Origin: Pseudoalteromonas flavipulchra NCIMB 2033 = ATCC BAA-314
GTDB taxonomy: Bacteria > Pseudomonadota > Gammaproteobacteria > Enterobacterales > Alteromonadaceae
DNA length: 64,000 bases
Direction: 5' to 3'
NCBI GenBank assembly: GCA_000814665.1
Contig: JWIH01000025.1
Location: forward strand, 620,001-684,000
The position numbers and the translations under genes were made by a program. This document shows, piece by piece, positions 53,867 through 62,700 of the stretch (position 1 is its first letter; every line of letters begins with the position of its first letter). Below the pieces are notes generated by a model. That model was given only the letters and a program-made list of their open reading frames with translations, had not been told where the DNA came from and did not search any database.

Positions 53867-55024
53867 GTGGACTTTAACCTAAACGAAGATCAACAAGCAT
53901 TTGCCGATATGGCGCACCAATTTGCAATGAGCGAGCTTGCTCCACATGCTGCAAAATGGGATCAAGAGCACATTTTTCCAAAAGACGTAATTCAAAAAGC
54001 AGGTGAGCTTGGTTTTTGCGGTCTATATACGCCAGAAGAGGCAGGTGGTCTGGGTTTATCTCGCCTTGACTCAAGTATTATTTTTGAGCAACTTTCTATG
54101 GGTTGTACAGCAACAACCGCCATGTTGACTATCCATAACATGGCAACGTGGATGATAGCGAGCTTTGCAACGGAAGAAACCAAAGCAAAATATATGGATC
54201 AGTTAGTAACAGGTGAGCTATTGGCTTCTTACTGTCTAACAGAGCCTGGTTCTGGTTCTGATGCCGCATCGCTAAAAACAAAAGCAATAAAAGAAGGTGA
54301 CGAGTACGTTTTGTCTGGCTCTAAGATGTTTATCTCAGGTGCAGGTGAAACAGACGTATTGGTGGTAATGGCAAGAACCGGTGAGGCTGGTCCAAAAGGT
54401 ATTTCGGCCTTTGTTGTACCTGCCGATGCTGATGGCGTTATTTATGGCAAAGCAGAAGAAAAAATGGGTTGGAACGCTCAACCTACGCGCCTTATCACGC
54501 TTGAAAATGTCCGGATCCCAGCTGCCAACCTACTAGGCCAAGAAGGCGAAGGCTTCAAATTTGCGATGCAAGGCCTTGATGGTGGTCGTATTAACATTGC
54601 AACTTGCTCGATTGGTACAGCCCAGCAGGCGCTCAATACCGCCAAGCAGTATATGCAAGAGCGTTCTCAGTTTGGTAAACCGTTAGCGGCGTTCCAAGCA
54701 CTGCAATTTAAAATTGCAGATATGAATACAGAACTTGTGGCTGCGCGCCAAATGGTTCGACTTGCGGCATTTAAACTGGATAGCAATGACCCAGAAAAGA
54801 CCACTTATTGCGCAATGGCGAAGCGTTTTGCCACTGATGTAGGTACTAAGGTGTGTGATGATGCACTGCAAATTCATGGTGGTTACGGGTATATAAAAGA
54901 ATATCCACTTGAACGTCATTTACGTGACGTACGTGTTCATCAGATCCTTGAAGGTACAAACGAAATCATGCGTGTAATTATTGCACGTCGGATCTTAGCT
55001 GAAGGCGCGGCAAGCGTCCTATAA
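53867..55024 (+). CDS. Acyl-CoA dehydrogenase (isobutyryl-CoA type)
   Basis: A 385-residue dehydrogenase. GTG 53867 (AGAGAGG upstream) is chosen over an earlier ATG because the family begins with DFNLNEDQQAFADMA. ASYCLTEPGSGSDAASLKTKA and HGGYGYIKEYPLERHLRDVRVHQILEGTNEIMRVII are standard motifs. By operon position between mmsA and hydratase it should oxidise isobutyryl-CoA in valine breakdown. Substrate is inferred. Confidence 0.9.
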   Translation: MDFNLNEDQQAFADMAHQFAMSELAPHAAKWDQEHIFPKDVIQKAGELGFCGLYTPEEAGGLGLSRLDSSIIFEQLSMGCTATTAMLTIHNMATWMIASFATEETKAKYMDQLVTGELLASYCLTEPGSGSDAASLKTKAIKEGDEYVLSGSKMFISGAGETDVLVVMARTGEAGPKGISAFVVPADADGVIYGKAEEKMGWNAQPTRLITLENVRIPAANLLGQEGEGFKFAMQGLDGGRINIATCSIGTAQQALNTAKQYMQERSQFGKPLAAFQALQFKIADMNTELVAARQMVRLAAFKLDSNDPEKTTYCAMAKRFATDVGTKVCDDALQIHGGYGYIKEYPLERHLRDVRVHQILEGTNEIMRVIIARRILAEGAASVL

Positions 55025-55034
55025 GGAGAGTATC

Positions 55035-55811
55035 ATGACTGCACAATTAAAACTCGAAAAACAAGGCCATACTGCCGTTGTTACTATGTCAAATCCACCC
55101 GCGAATACGTGGACAAAAGACACATTAACTGCACTTAAAAATCTAGTAATCGAATTGAATGCAGATAAAGAAATCTATTCGTTAGTGATCACTGGCGAAG
55201 GTGAAAAGTTCTTTTCAGCCGGTGCGGATCTAAACGTATTTGCCGACGGTGACAAAGGAGTCGCTGCGGATATGTCTCGAGTATTTGGTGAAGCGTTTGA
55301 AACACTCAGCGACTTTAGAGGCGTATCTATTGCTGCTATCAATGGTTTTGCAATGGGGGGCGGTTTAGAAGTAGCACTAGCATGCGATATCCGCATTGCC
55401 GAAGCTCAAGCACAAATGGCACTTCCTGAGGCGAAAGTAGGGTTGTTACCTTGTGCTGGCGGCACACAAAACTTGTCGTGGCTTGTAGGCGAAGGCTGGG
55501 CAAAACGTATGATTTTATGCGGTGAGCGCTTAAAAGCTGATAAAGCACAGCAAATTGGCTTAGTTGAAGAAGTGGTCGAGCAGGGTAAAGCACTGGAAGC
55601 TGCGCTTGAACTTGCTAAGAAAGTAGAAGATCAAAGTCCAGTTGCGGTCACGGCTTGTAAGGCTCTAATTCAAAAAGGCCGCACTGGCACTATCAATAGC
55701 GCATTGCCACTTGAACGCGAACTTTTCGTAACACTATTCGATACGCAAGATCAAAAAGAAGGCGTAAACGCGTTTTTAGAGAAGCGTAAAGCGAATTGGG
55801 TAAATGGCTAA
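55035..55811 (+). CDS. Enoyl-CoA hydratase of the valine branch
   Basis: A 258-residue crotonase-family enzyme. It has EKFFSAGADLNVFADG and INGFAMGGGLEVALACDIRIAE, and LPEAKVGLLPCAGGTQNL, which typify active enoyl-CoA hydratases. It likely hydrates methacrylyl-CoA to 3-hydroxyisobutyryl-CoA. The next gene starts in its stop codon. Confidence 0.9.
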   Translation: MTAQLKLEKQGHTAVVTMSNPPANTWTKDTLTALKNLVIELNADKEIYSLVITGEGEKFFSAGADLNVFADGDKGVAADMSRVFGEAFETLSDFRGVSIAAINGFAMGGGLEVALACDIRIAEAQAQMALPEAKVGLLPCAGGTQNLSWLVGEGWAKRMILCGERLKADKAQQIGLVEEVVEQGKALEAALELAKKVEDQSPVAVTACKALIQKGRTGTINSALPLERELFVTLFDTQDQKEGVNAFLEKRKANWVNG

Positions 55812-56950
55812 TGATTGAATTTGAGCTAATAAATCACGAAGAGGCGCCGGTTATATTCGAACAGGCAACGTGCCATAACGGGATGAAAATAGCGCTGGCG
55901 ACATTAAATGTACCAAAAGCGTTAAATGCCTTAAACCTCGATATGATCCGTTTGCTCGCGCCACAACTAGACGCTTGGGCAAACGACCCACAAATAGCAA
56001 TGGTTATGCTAAAAGGTGCTGGAGAGAAGGCGTTTTGTGCCGGCGGCGATGTCGTGAGTTTATATCGCGAAATGTCGTCTGATACGAGTAACGCATTAAT
56101 CGAAACCTTTTTCAGTGAAGAGTACCGGTTAGATTATCAAATCCATAACTATGATAAGCCAATCCTACTATGGGGTAATGGCATCATCATGGGTGGTGGA
56201 TTGGGCTTAACGGCTGGCGCAAGCCATAAAGTGATGACCGAAACGTCGCGCATCGCGATGCCGGAAATCACCATTGGTTTATACCCTGATGTGGGTGGGA
56301 GCTATTTCCTCAATAAGATGCCAAAGGGCGTTGGACTATTCTTGGGTCTCACTGCTGCAAACATTAACGCTGCGGATGCCAAGCTAGTTGGGCTTGCCGA
56401 CCATTTTATGGACTCAGAAAAGCTGAGCTTACTGTTACAAAACCTAGTTGAAGTAAACTGGGGCAAAACCAATGTATTAAATCATGAAAAGCTTACTCAG
56501 TTGCTGTTGTCACTAGATGAAGCGTCTCATGCGCCGCCAAAAAGCGAAATTAAACCGCTTATCAAAGTGTTCGAAGCGCTTGATGAGAAACGTGAGTTAT
56601 CAGAGCAGGTTGAATTCATTTTGGCGTTGGATAGCACTGACAACAAATGGCTAAGCAAGGCACAGGCTGCATTAAAGCATGGTTCTCCATTAAGTGCAGC
56701 ATTGGTTAAAGCTCAGCTCACTAGAAGTGCAGGCAAAACACTAAGAGACTGTTTTAAGCAGGAATTAGGAATGTCGGTAACGGCTGGCGAGTTTGGTGAG
56801 TTTCAAGAAGGGGTTCGTGCGTTGCTTATCGATAAAGATGGCAAGCCAAATTGGCGATTTAAATCTGTCGACGAGGTTACAGACGATGCGATAGAACGCT
56901 TTTTTGCACCCCGCTGGGATGAAAACGATCACCCATTGCGTGACTTATAA
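55811..56950 (+). CDS. 3-hydroxyisobutyryl-CoA hydrolase
   Basis: A 379-residue hydrolase of the crotonase fold, removing CoA from 3-hydroxyisobutyryl-CoA in valine breakdown. It has FCAGGDVVSLYREM, WGNGIIMGGGLGLTAGASHKVMTE and MPEITIGLYPDVGGSYFLNKMP. ATG 55811 overlaps the upstream stop by one base (TAATG). An earlier in-frame start would lie inside the hydratase. Confidence 0.91.
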   Translation: MIEFELINHEEAPVIFEQATCHNGMKIALATLNVPKALNALNLDMIRLLAPQLDAWANDPQIAMVMLKGAGEKAFCAGGDVVSLYREMSSDTSNALIETFFSEEYRLDYQIHNYDKPILLWGNGIIMGGGLGLTAGASHKVMTETSRIAMPEITIGLYPDVGGSYFLNKMPKGVGLFLGLTAANINAADAKLVGLADHFMDSEKLSLLLQNLVEVNWGKTNVLNHEKLTQLLLSLDEASHAPPKSEIKPLIKVFEALDEKRELSEQVEFILALDSTDNKWLSKAQAALKHGSPLSAALVKAQLTRSAGKTLRDCFKQELGMSVTAGEFGEFQEGVRALLIDKDGKPNWRFKSVDEVTDDAIERFFAPRWDENDHPLRDL

Positions 56951-56962
56951 GGAGTGACTTAA

Positions 56963-57850
56963 ATGGCACAAGTAGGATTTATCGGCTTAGGTAATATGGG
57001 TGGTCCAATGGCCATTAACCTATTAAAGGCTGGCCACCAAGTATGTGTATTCGATTTGAACCCTGAGGCCGTTGCGACGCTTGAAGCAAGTGGCGCGACG
57101 AAAGCGACGGTTGTGAGCGATGTATGTCGCGAAGCCGATTATGTTATCAGTATGCTGCCTGCAGGCAAACATGTTCGAGCAGTGTATACTGGCGATGACG
57201 GATTAATTAATTACCTTAGTAAAAATACACAAGTAATTGATTGCTCGACCATTGATGCTGAATCTGCTCAGTTTGTTGGCAACAAGTTGGCAGAATCGGG
57301 TATTTCATTTGTCGATGCGCCCGTGTCTGGCGGTGTGGCAGGTGCAGCTGCCGGTACCTTAACTTTTATTGTCGGCGGTAATAAAGCAGACTTTGAACGT
57401 GCGCATGTGGTACTGACCAATATGGGTAAGAATATCTTCCATGCTGGAGATATTGGTGCCGGACAAGTCGCTAAGATATGTAACAATATGCTGTTATCAA
57501 TACTTATGGCGGGCACAAGTGAAGCGCTGCAAATGGGTGTAGATCATGGCTTAGATCCTAAAGTATTGAGCGAAATTATGCTAAACAGCTCTGGTCGTAA
57601 CTGGACGCTAGAGCTATACAACCCATGTCCTGATGTACTAGAAAATGTGCCTTCTTCGAACGGTTATAAGCCGGGCTTTATGGTTGATTTAATGGCTAAA
57701 GATCTTGGCCTTGCGATGCAATCTGCGCAGCAAACGAATTCTGCGACGCCCATGGGGGCGCTGGCGAAGAATCTGTATAACTTGATGCAAAATCAAGGCA
57801 AAGGCAGTGAAGACTTTAGTGCGATTTTTAAGCTTTATTCAGAGAAATAG
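56963..57850 (+). CDS. mmsB: 3-hydroxyisobutyrate dehydrogenase
   Basis: A 295-residue NAD-dependent enzyme giving methylmalonate semialdehyde, the substrate of MmsA. The Rossmann motif is GFIGLGNMGGPMA, and FVDAPVSGGVAGAAAGTLTFIVGG and KICNNMLLSILMAGTSEAL are the catalytic regions. It follows the hydrolase by 12 bases in the valine order. Confidence 0.94.
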   Translation: MAQVGFIGLGNMGGPMAINLLKAGHQVCVFDLNPEAVATLEASGATKATVVSDVCREADYVISMLPAGKHVRAVYTGDDGLINYLSKNTQVIDCSTIDAESAQFVGNKLAESGISFVDAPVSGGVAGAAAGTLTFIVGGNKADFERAHVVLTNMGKNIFHAGDIGAGQVAKICNNMLLSILMAGTSEALQMGVDHGLDPKVLSEIMLNSSGRNWTLELYNPCPDVLENVPSSNGYKPGFMVDLMAKDLGLAMQSAQQTNSATPMGALAKNLYNLMQNQGKGSEDFSAIFKLYSEK

Positions 57851-57856
57851 GACACT

Positions 57857-58618
57857 ATGGATATTAATAATAAAACAGTCGTGATCACTGGTGGTGCGCA
57901 AGGCTTAGGTCTTGCCATGGCGACTGAAATGGCAAAGCATGGGGCAAAACTCGCCCTGATTGATATGCAAGAAGACGTTTTAGCAGAAGCGAAGCACGAA
58001 CTTGCTCAATTCGGCACACAAGTTAACACGTATGTCGCTAATGTTAGTCAAGAATCAGACGTGGAAAGTGTGTTTAATGCCATCGTAAATGACTTCGGCG
58101 ATATTTCGGTATTAATTAATAATGCGGGGATTTTGCGTGATGGTTTGCTGCTCAAAGCAAAAGACGGGCAAGTCATCGATAAAATGTCGCTTTCGCAATT
58201 TCAATCCGTTATTGATGTCAATCTTACAGGTGTTTTCCTGTGCGGCCGCGAAGCTGCTGTCAAAATGGTAGAAGCGGGTAACGGTGGCGTGATCATTAAT
58301 ATGTCTAGCGTTGCGCGCGCTGGTAATATCGGACAAACCAATTATTCAGCGGCAAAGTCTGGTGTCGTTGCGATGACTACCAGTTGGGCTAAAGAATTAG
58401 GTCGTTTTGGTATTCGCGTGGGCGCAATTGCACCAGGTGTGATCCGTACAAAAATGACCGATGCAATGAAGCCTGAAGCCAAAGAGCGGCTAGTGAAAAT
58501 GAAGCCTGTAGGACGTCTTGGCGAAGCGCAAGAAATTGCCCACACAGCAAAATATATCATTGAAAACGATTTCTTTACGGGACGTGTCGTTGAGATTGAC
58601 GGCGGCATTCGCCTGTAA
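57857..58618 (+). CDS. Short-chain dehydrogenase (hydroxyacyl-CoA type)
   Basis: A 253-residue SDR with TGGAQGLGLAMA, NNAGILRDG and the catalytic YSAAKSGV. The operon context suggests a 3-hydroxyacyl-CoA dehydrogenase of branched-chain acid breakdown (HSD17B10-like, isoleucine step). FabG-like reductases share these motifs, so the assignment is not certain. It begins 6 bases after mmsB. Confidence 0.88.
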   Translation: MDINNKTVVITGGAQGLGLAMATEMAKHGAKLALIDMQEDVLAEAKHELAQFGTQVNTYVANVSQESDVESVFNAIVNDFGDISVLINNAGILRDGLLLKAKDGQVIDKMSLSQFQSVIDVNLTGVFLCGREAAVKMVEAGNGGVIINMSSVARAGNIGQTNYSAAKSGVVAMTTSWAKELGRFGIRVGAIAPGVIRTKMTDAMKPEAKERLVKMKPVGRLGEAQEIAHTAKYIIENDFFTGRVVEIDGGIRL

Positions 58619-58674
58619 TGAAAAAATAGGCTTGGTTTTACAACGTGTAGTCCAAGTTCCTACTTGAGTGTGTG

Positions 58675-58702
58675 AAGCGGCAATGCAAATTGCCGCTTTT
58701 TT
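58675..58702 (+). terminator. Terminator of the valine operon
   Basis: AAGCGGCAA-tgcaaa-TTGCCGCTT followed by TTTTATT forms a rho-independent terminator, 57 bases after the SDR stop. Confidence 0.9.
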
Positions 58703-58736
58703 ATTTAAAAGACCCTAAATGCTTGAGGAGAAGTGC

Positions 58737-59126
58737 TTGAAGTTATCTGGAATACATCACGTTGCCGTTATTTGTTCTGACTACCAAAGATCAAAGGTAT
58801 TTTATACCGAAGTACTTGGGTTGCACGTACTCCGTGAGAACTATCGAAAAGATAGAGCGTCCTATAAATTAGATCTTGCACTGCCTGATGGGAGCCAGAT
58901 TGAGTTGTTTTCGTTTCCAAATCCTCCAAAACGACCCTCACATCCAGAGGCGCAAGGACTGAGACATTTAGCATTTAGCGTATCGGATATTGATGCTTGT
59001 ATTGCACACCTCGTGCAGAATCAAGTTGCTGTAGAGCCTGTTCGAATAGATGAATATACAGGCAAACGGTTTACCTTTTTCAGCGACCCTGATGGTTTGC
59101 CGCTGGAGCTTTATGAGCAATGTTAA
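58737..59126 (+). CDS. gloA2: VOC/glyoxalase-family protein, YaeR-type
   Basis: A 129-residue single glyoxalase/VOC domain, closely matching E. coli YaeR (GloA2). KLSGIHHVAVICSDYQRSKVFY, QIELFSFPNPPKRPSHPEAQGLRHLAFSVSDID and KRFTFFSDPDGLPLELYEQ are near-identical to the family. TTG at 58737 (GGAG 7 bases upstream) is preferred to an earlier ATG without ribosome site. A lactoylglutathione lyase role is inferred from the family. Confidence 0.9.
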   Translation: MKLSGIHHVAVICSDYQRSKVFYTEVLGLHVLRENYRKDRASYKLDLALPDGSQIELFSFPNPPKRPSHPEAQGLRHLAFSVSDIDACIAHLVQNQVAVEPVRIDEYTGKRFTFFSDPDGLPLELYEQC

Positions 59127-59155
59127 GATGATAACTACTTTAAAAGGGCTAAATT

Positions 59156-59452
59156 ATGTATGAGATGTTAGTGGCGATGGAAATTCATAACAGCGAGCGA
59201 TATGCCAAATATCGTGAGGCGATGAAGCCAATCTTAAGACAATATGGTGGTGGATTTAGTAACGATTTTCATATTGCAGAAACCTTGCTAACAGAGGGAC
59301 GGTGCCAAGCTAATCGACTTTTTACCATATATTTTCCTGATCAAGCTTCAATGGAGTCCTTCTTCAGTGATGCTGAATATGTAGAGATAAAGGCGCGATA
59401 CTTTGAAGATAGCGTCAGTGGGTTTGATATTTTGGCGAGCTACATTAGGTAA
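59156..59452 (+). CDS. DUF1330-family protein
   Basis: A 98-residue protein with the DUF1330 pattern (YEMLVAMEIHNSERYAKYREAMKPILRQYGGGF, FFSDAEYVEIKARYFEDSV), a small alpha-beta barrel dimer. No function is known. AGGG lies upstream of the ATG. The gene is short and independent. Confidence 0.75.
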   Translation: MYEMLVAMEIHNSERYAKYREAMKPILRQYGGGFSNDFHIAETLLTEGRCQANRLFTIYFPDQASMESFFSDAEYVEIKARYFEDSVSGFDILASYIR

Positions 59453-59552
59453 GGCTAAAACAAGGAGCAAAATTGGGTAAAGTTTATTCTATGTGGGTCG
59501 ATAACGTTTAATAACTCCGCGGTAAATTGAATTTGTAACAAGGATATAGGTT

Positions 59553-60950
59553 ATGAATATAAGACCACCATATCAAATGAATAACGGCAATGTTGTAAAC
59601 TCAACATCGTCAGAAAAATTACATGAAAAGGTCAGAGAAGTTGCGACAAATAGGGCCGACGATGAGCCCAATCAATTACCTAGTTCAGACAATGAATTAA
59701 CTATTGATTTTTCTTACACACAATCACCAGTCACATACAGTAAAGAATTTTTTCTCAACCTAGACCTCAGCATGATTGGGCTTAAGCGCTATGGGATTCA
59801 TCGAGAGCATATGGGGACGGATGAAAATGGCCATATTTATAAAGATACCTATGGTGATTTTGAAGGAAGAGAGAAAATTGACGAATTTCTAGCTATTTTC
59901 GATCGTTTGGACGAAGAACAAAAAATAAAGTTTTCCCACTTTAAACCAACTGAAGCACTTCTTGATGTTGCTAACAGATTAACTGATGAGGAGCTTGGAC
60001 AGCTCACCGATTTTATTGTCGAGTCGTTGACTATCAACTTACTGGATCAAAAAAAGGATGATTATTCTACCAAGCTAATAAATAAGCTTAGTAATATGTC
60101 AGATGAGGTATTACAAGATACGGTGAAGACCATGTCTAAGCTGATGGAGCAAGCTGACAATAAAGTCTTCGCTGAACCAAATTTACCAGCTTATCTGCTT
60201 GATAAAGACGGCCATGCTGATTTCGATTTAAATGTAAGAGGTTTAGGCTTTTTTGAAGATGTAAACGCGTATGGTGACATGAACAACCAATTATTAAATG
60301 ACTATGCAAAATTTGTCATTGATAACAAATTCTCAGACGGTGATCTTTTAGATCTGAACGCGCATTTAGCAAATTCTGATTTTGATACGAGTCGTGGCAT
60401 GCTAGATATGGCAACCTTGGTTAAGGCAAATGACCGAACTACTTTTATAGAAATGTTAAACGAAGTGGATACGCGGGAGCCGAATAACCTGTTCGCAAGA
60501 TTGAGCAAACTCAATTACGAAAATGAGAATACAGAATACTTTAGAACTGACAATCGAGAATACGTTAAATTTAAAGGTGCACCAGCTGACGATAACGAAA
60601 AAAGTAGGTTATACAATCAGCTGATAAAAGCCTATGAAAATCAGGGACTCGGTTGGATGAATGATGTAATGGAGCAGTCAGAAGGTATGCCTGTGCGAGC
60701 TGAGCTCAATATGTGGCTATCTATTTTAGAAAATGTTGAAGAAAACCCCGATGCGTTTAAACGCTCAGACTCTGTTGAAACTTGGATGGAGCGCAATTTA
60801 TCTGGAATTGTAAATGACTACTATCAAGGCATAAAAGAAAAGGTATTTGCGCATAATGAGGAACTAGATAACTTTCTCAATATGTCTATGCTTGAAAGAA
60901 TTGAACTCGATACAATTAAACTTGACGAACGAACTTCTACAGCTGAATAG
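59553..60950 (+). CDS. Unrecognised 465-residue cysteine-free protein
   Basis: I do not recognise this protein. It has no cysteine, no signal peptide and no membrane segment, is strongly acidic, and has a Pro/Asn-rich N-terminus. Several helix-rich stretches recur (LTDEELGQLTDFIVESL, LSNMSDEVLQDTVKTMSKLM, LLDLNAHLANSDF, FIEMLNEVD), reminiscent of proteins secreted by dedicated machinery or of flagellar/export-related proteins. AAGGATATAGG precedes the ATG. It lies alone before the H-NOX genes. Confidence 0.55.
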   Translation: MNIRPPYQMNNGNVVNSTSSEKLHEKVREVATNRADDEPNQLPSSDNELTIDFSYTQSPVTYSKEFFLNLDLSMIGLKRYGIHREHMGTDENGHIYKDTYGDFEGREKIDEFLAIFDRLDEEQKIKFSHFKPTEALLDVANRLTDEELGQLTDFIVESLTINLLDQKKDDYSTKLINKLSNMSDEVLQDTVKTMSKLMEQADNKVFAEPNLPAYLLDKDGHADFDLNVRGLGFFEDVNAYGDMNNQLLNDYAKFVIDNKFSDGDLLDLNAHLANSDFDTSRGMLDMATLVKANDRTTFIEMLNEVDTREPNNLFARLSKLNYENENTEYFRTDNREYVKFKGAPADDNEKSRLYNQLIKAYENQGLGWMNDVMEQSEGMPVRAELNMWLSILENVEENPDAFKRSDSVETWMERNLSGIVNDYYQGIKEKVFAHNEELDNFLNMSMLERIELDTIKLDERTSTAE

Positions 60951-60997
60951 AGAAAGATCTATTACATCCCAAATATTGTTCTACACTTAATTAAGAA

Positions 60998-61031
60998 CGA
61001 AACAAGCTAGTTAATTCAAAGGCTTGTTTCG
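60998..61031. promoter_or_regulatory. Perfect 10-bp inverted repeat upstream of the H-NOX gene
   Basis: CGAAACAAGC and GCTTGTTTCG flank a 14-base loop, 50 bp before the H-NOX start. It has no T run, so it may be an operator rather than a terminator. Confidence 0.5.
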
Positions 61032-61080
61032 AGGTGAGTCTTGACTATATAACGCAGCAACTTTGTTAAGGGAGAGTTTA

Positions 61081-61620
61081 ATGCGCGGCGTGATATTTAG
61101 AGGTTTAGAAGAATTAGTTGTAGAAGCGATTGGCATGCAAGCTTGGGATGAGTTACTCGAAGCACATGCACCTGAGGGAAGGGTTTATGTTTCCCCTACA
61201 TCCTACCCAGATGCAGAGTTATTTGCGTTAGCACAAGGCGTTGCTGACAAATTGAATAAGCCATTGACAGATGTATTGGCCATTTTCGGACAGTCGTTAT
61301 TTGGATTTTTGGCGGAAAAGCACAAAGGTATCTCGTCAAAATTTGCGTCGTTTGAAGAATTGGTTTTATCTATCGATAGCGTGATACACATGGAGGTAAA
61401 AAAGCTTTACGATGAGCCGAATCTCCCCTCAATTGCGGCGATAGTGAAAGATGACAAAACTATCGTATTAGAGTATTGCTCGAATCGTAAATTGTGTTTT
61501 TGTGCGGAAGGGCTACTTTATGGTGCCGCCCAATTTTACAGTCGCAAACTAAAAATTGAACATCCACAGTGCATGCACAGCGGCGCTAAACATTGCGTAC
61601 TCATTCTGCATTTGGATTAA
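61081..61620 (+). CDS. hnoX: H-NOX heme nitric-oxide sensor
   Basis: A 179-residue H-NOX domain protein. The proximal heme ligand is His103 (VIHMEVKKLY) and the heme-propionate motif is Tyr132-x-Ser134-x-Arg136. Cys139, Cys164, Cys172 and His161 form a C-terminal cluster like the zinc site described for Shewanella H-NOX, and no distal tyrosine is obvious. It binds NO and controls the adjacent kinase, and in Pseudoalteromonas and Shewanella this pair affects biofilm. ATG 61081 has GGGAG upstream. Confidence 0.92.
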   Translation: MRGVIFRGLEELVVEAIGMQAWDELLEAHAPEGRVYVSPTSYPDAELFALAQGVADKLNKPLTDVLAIFGQSLFGFLAEKHKGISSKFASFEELVLSIDSVIHMEVKKLYDEPNLPSIAAIVKDDKTIVLEYCSNRKLCFCAEGLLYGAAQFYSRKLKIEHPQCMHSGAKHCVLILHLD

Positions 61621-61624
61621 TTCG

Positions 61625-62575
61625 ATGTCTGAATATAACGACTATAAAAAGGCGTATCTAAGAGAGCGTCGTGCACGTGATGAAGTCGAGTCATTACTTG
61701 AAGAGAAAACGCGAGCGTTATATTCGGCTAACCAAACACTTGAACGTCAATTAGCGCAGCTTAAGAATCAACAAGCCGTATTAATAAACAACGAACGTAT
61801 GGCGACGTTAGGGACACTATCAGCAGGCGTTGCACATGAATTAAATAACCCGTTGGCATATGTGGCAGGTAACCTTGAGTCACTTAATTACTATATCTCG
61901 CCAATCTTGCAGCTGCTTGAGACAGTAAAATTACTTGAGCAAAATGAATTGAGAGGAGAGCAATTAGAAGCTCGCCTTATTGATATATATTTAAGGCAAC
62001 GTATTGACGAAATTACGAATGATTTGCCGGATCTCGTTCACGATACGCTGCACGGCTGCGAGCGAATTAAAACCATAGTAAATGATTTAATGAATTTCTC
62101 TCGCTCCAATAACGATAGTTTCGGTAGGGCGTCTCTAAAGTCTATTGTTGAAGACACACTTCGTTTACTTCATGGTCAACTCAAGGGATACGAGCTAACC
62201 GTCGCGGTCGAAGATGTGCCAAATATCTATTGCAAGGAAGGGGCGCTAAAGCAAGCTATCATCAATCTGTTGGTGAATGCTAAATATGCGGTAGACATGA
62301 GCCATAAATCGCATAAATCGATAGAAGTGTTACTCGCACCGGGTAACGATCAAGATATTATCTTAAGCGTTAGCGACAACGGAATTGGAATTGATGCTGA
62401 TGTGCTTCCTAGATTGTTCGATCCTTTCTTTACGACTAAGCCTGTTGGCGAAGGTACGGGCATGGGACTTGCCGTTACTCATGCGATTGTAAAAGAGCAC
62501 AAAGGGAAAATTGATGTTCAAAGTCAAGAAGGAGTGGGTAGTCAGTTTACTATTTCCTTTCCTCTGGAGCAGTGA
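61625..62575 (+). CDS. hnoK: H-NOX-associated histidine kinase
   Basis: A 316-residue cytosolic histidine kinase. A coiled coil (about 10-56) precedes the phosphoacceptor His71 in GVAHELNNPLAYV. The ATPase domain has the N box INLLVNAKYAV, DNGIGID and GTGMGLAVTHAIV. It has no membrane segment. It starts 4 bases after the H-NOX stop, so it is coupled. Partner regulators with HD-GYP or HTH outputs are typical but not in this window. Confidence 0.91.
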   Translation: MSEYNDYKKAYLRERRARDEVESLLEEKTRALYSANQTLERQLAQLKNQQAVLINNERMATLGTLSAGVAHELNNPLAYVAGNLESLNYYISPILQLLETVKLLEQNELRGEQLEARLIDIYLRQRIDEITNDLPDLVHDTLHGCERIKTIVNDLMNFSRSNNDSFGRASLKSIVEDTLRLLHGQLKGYELTVAVEDVPNIYCKEGALKQAIINLLVNAKYAVDMSHKSHKSIEVLLAPGNDQDIILSVSDNGIGIDADVLPRLFDPFFTTKPVGEGTGMGLAVTHAIVKEHKGKIDVQSQEGVGSQFTISFPLEQ

Positions 62576-62700
62576 GAAGCTTGCACCTGTCCCCACTTTG
62601 TAATACGTTAATCGACTAAATTAGACATATTATCAGTGATTTTCATCTGAGGTTTTGAGCCTCATCTTTTAATTGGATACTTAAACGTAATAGGGAAATT

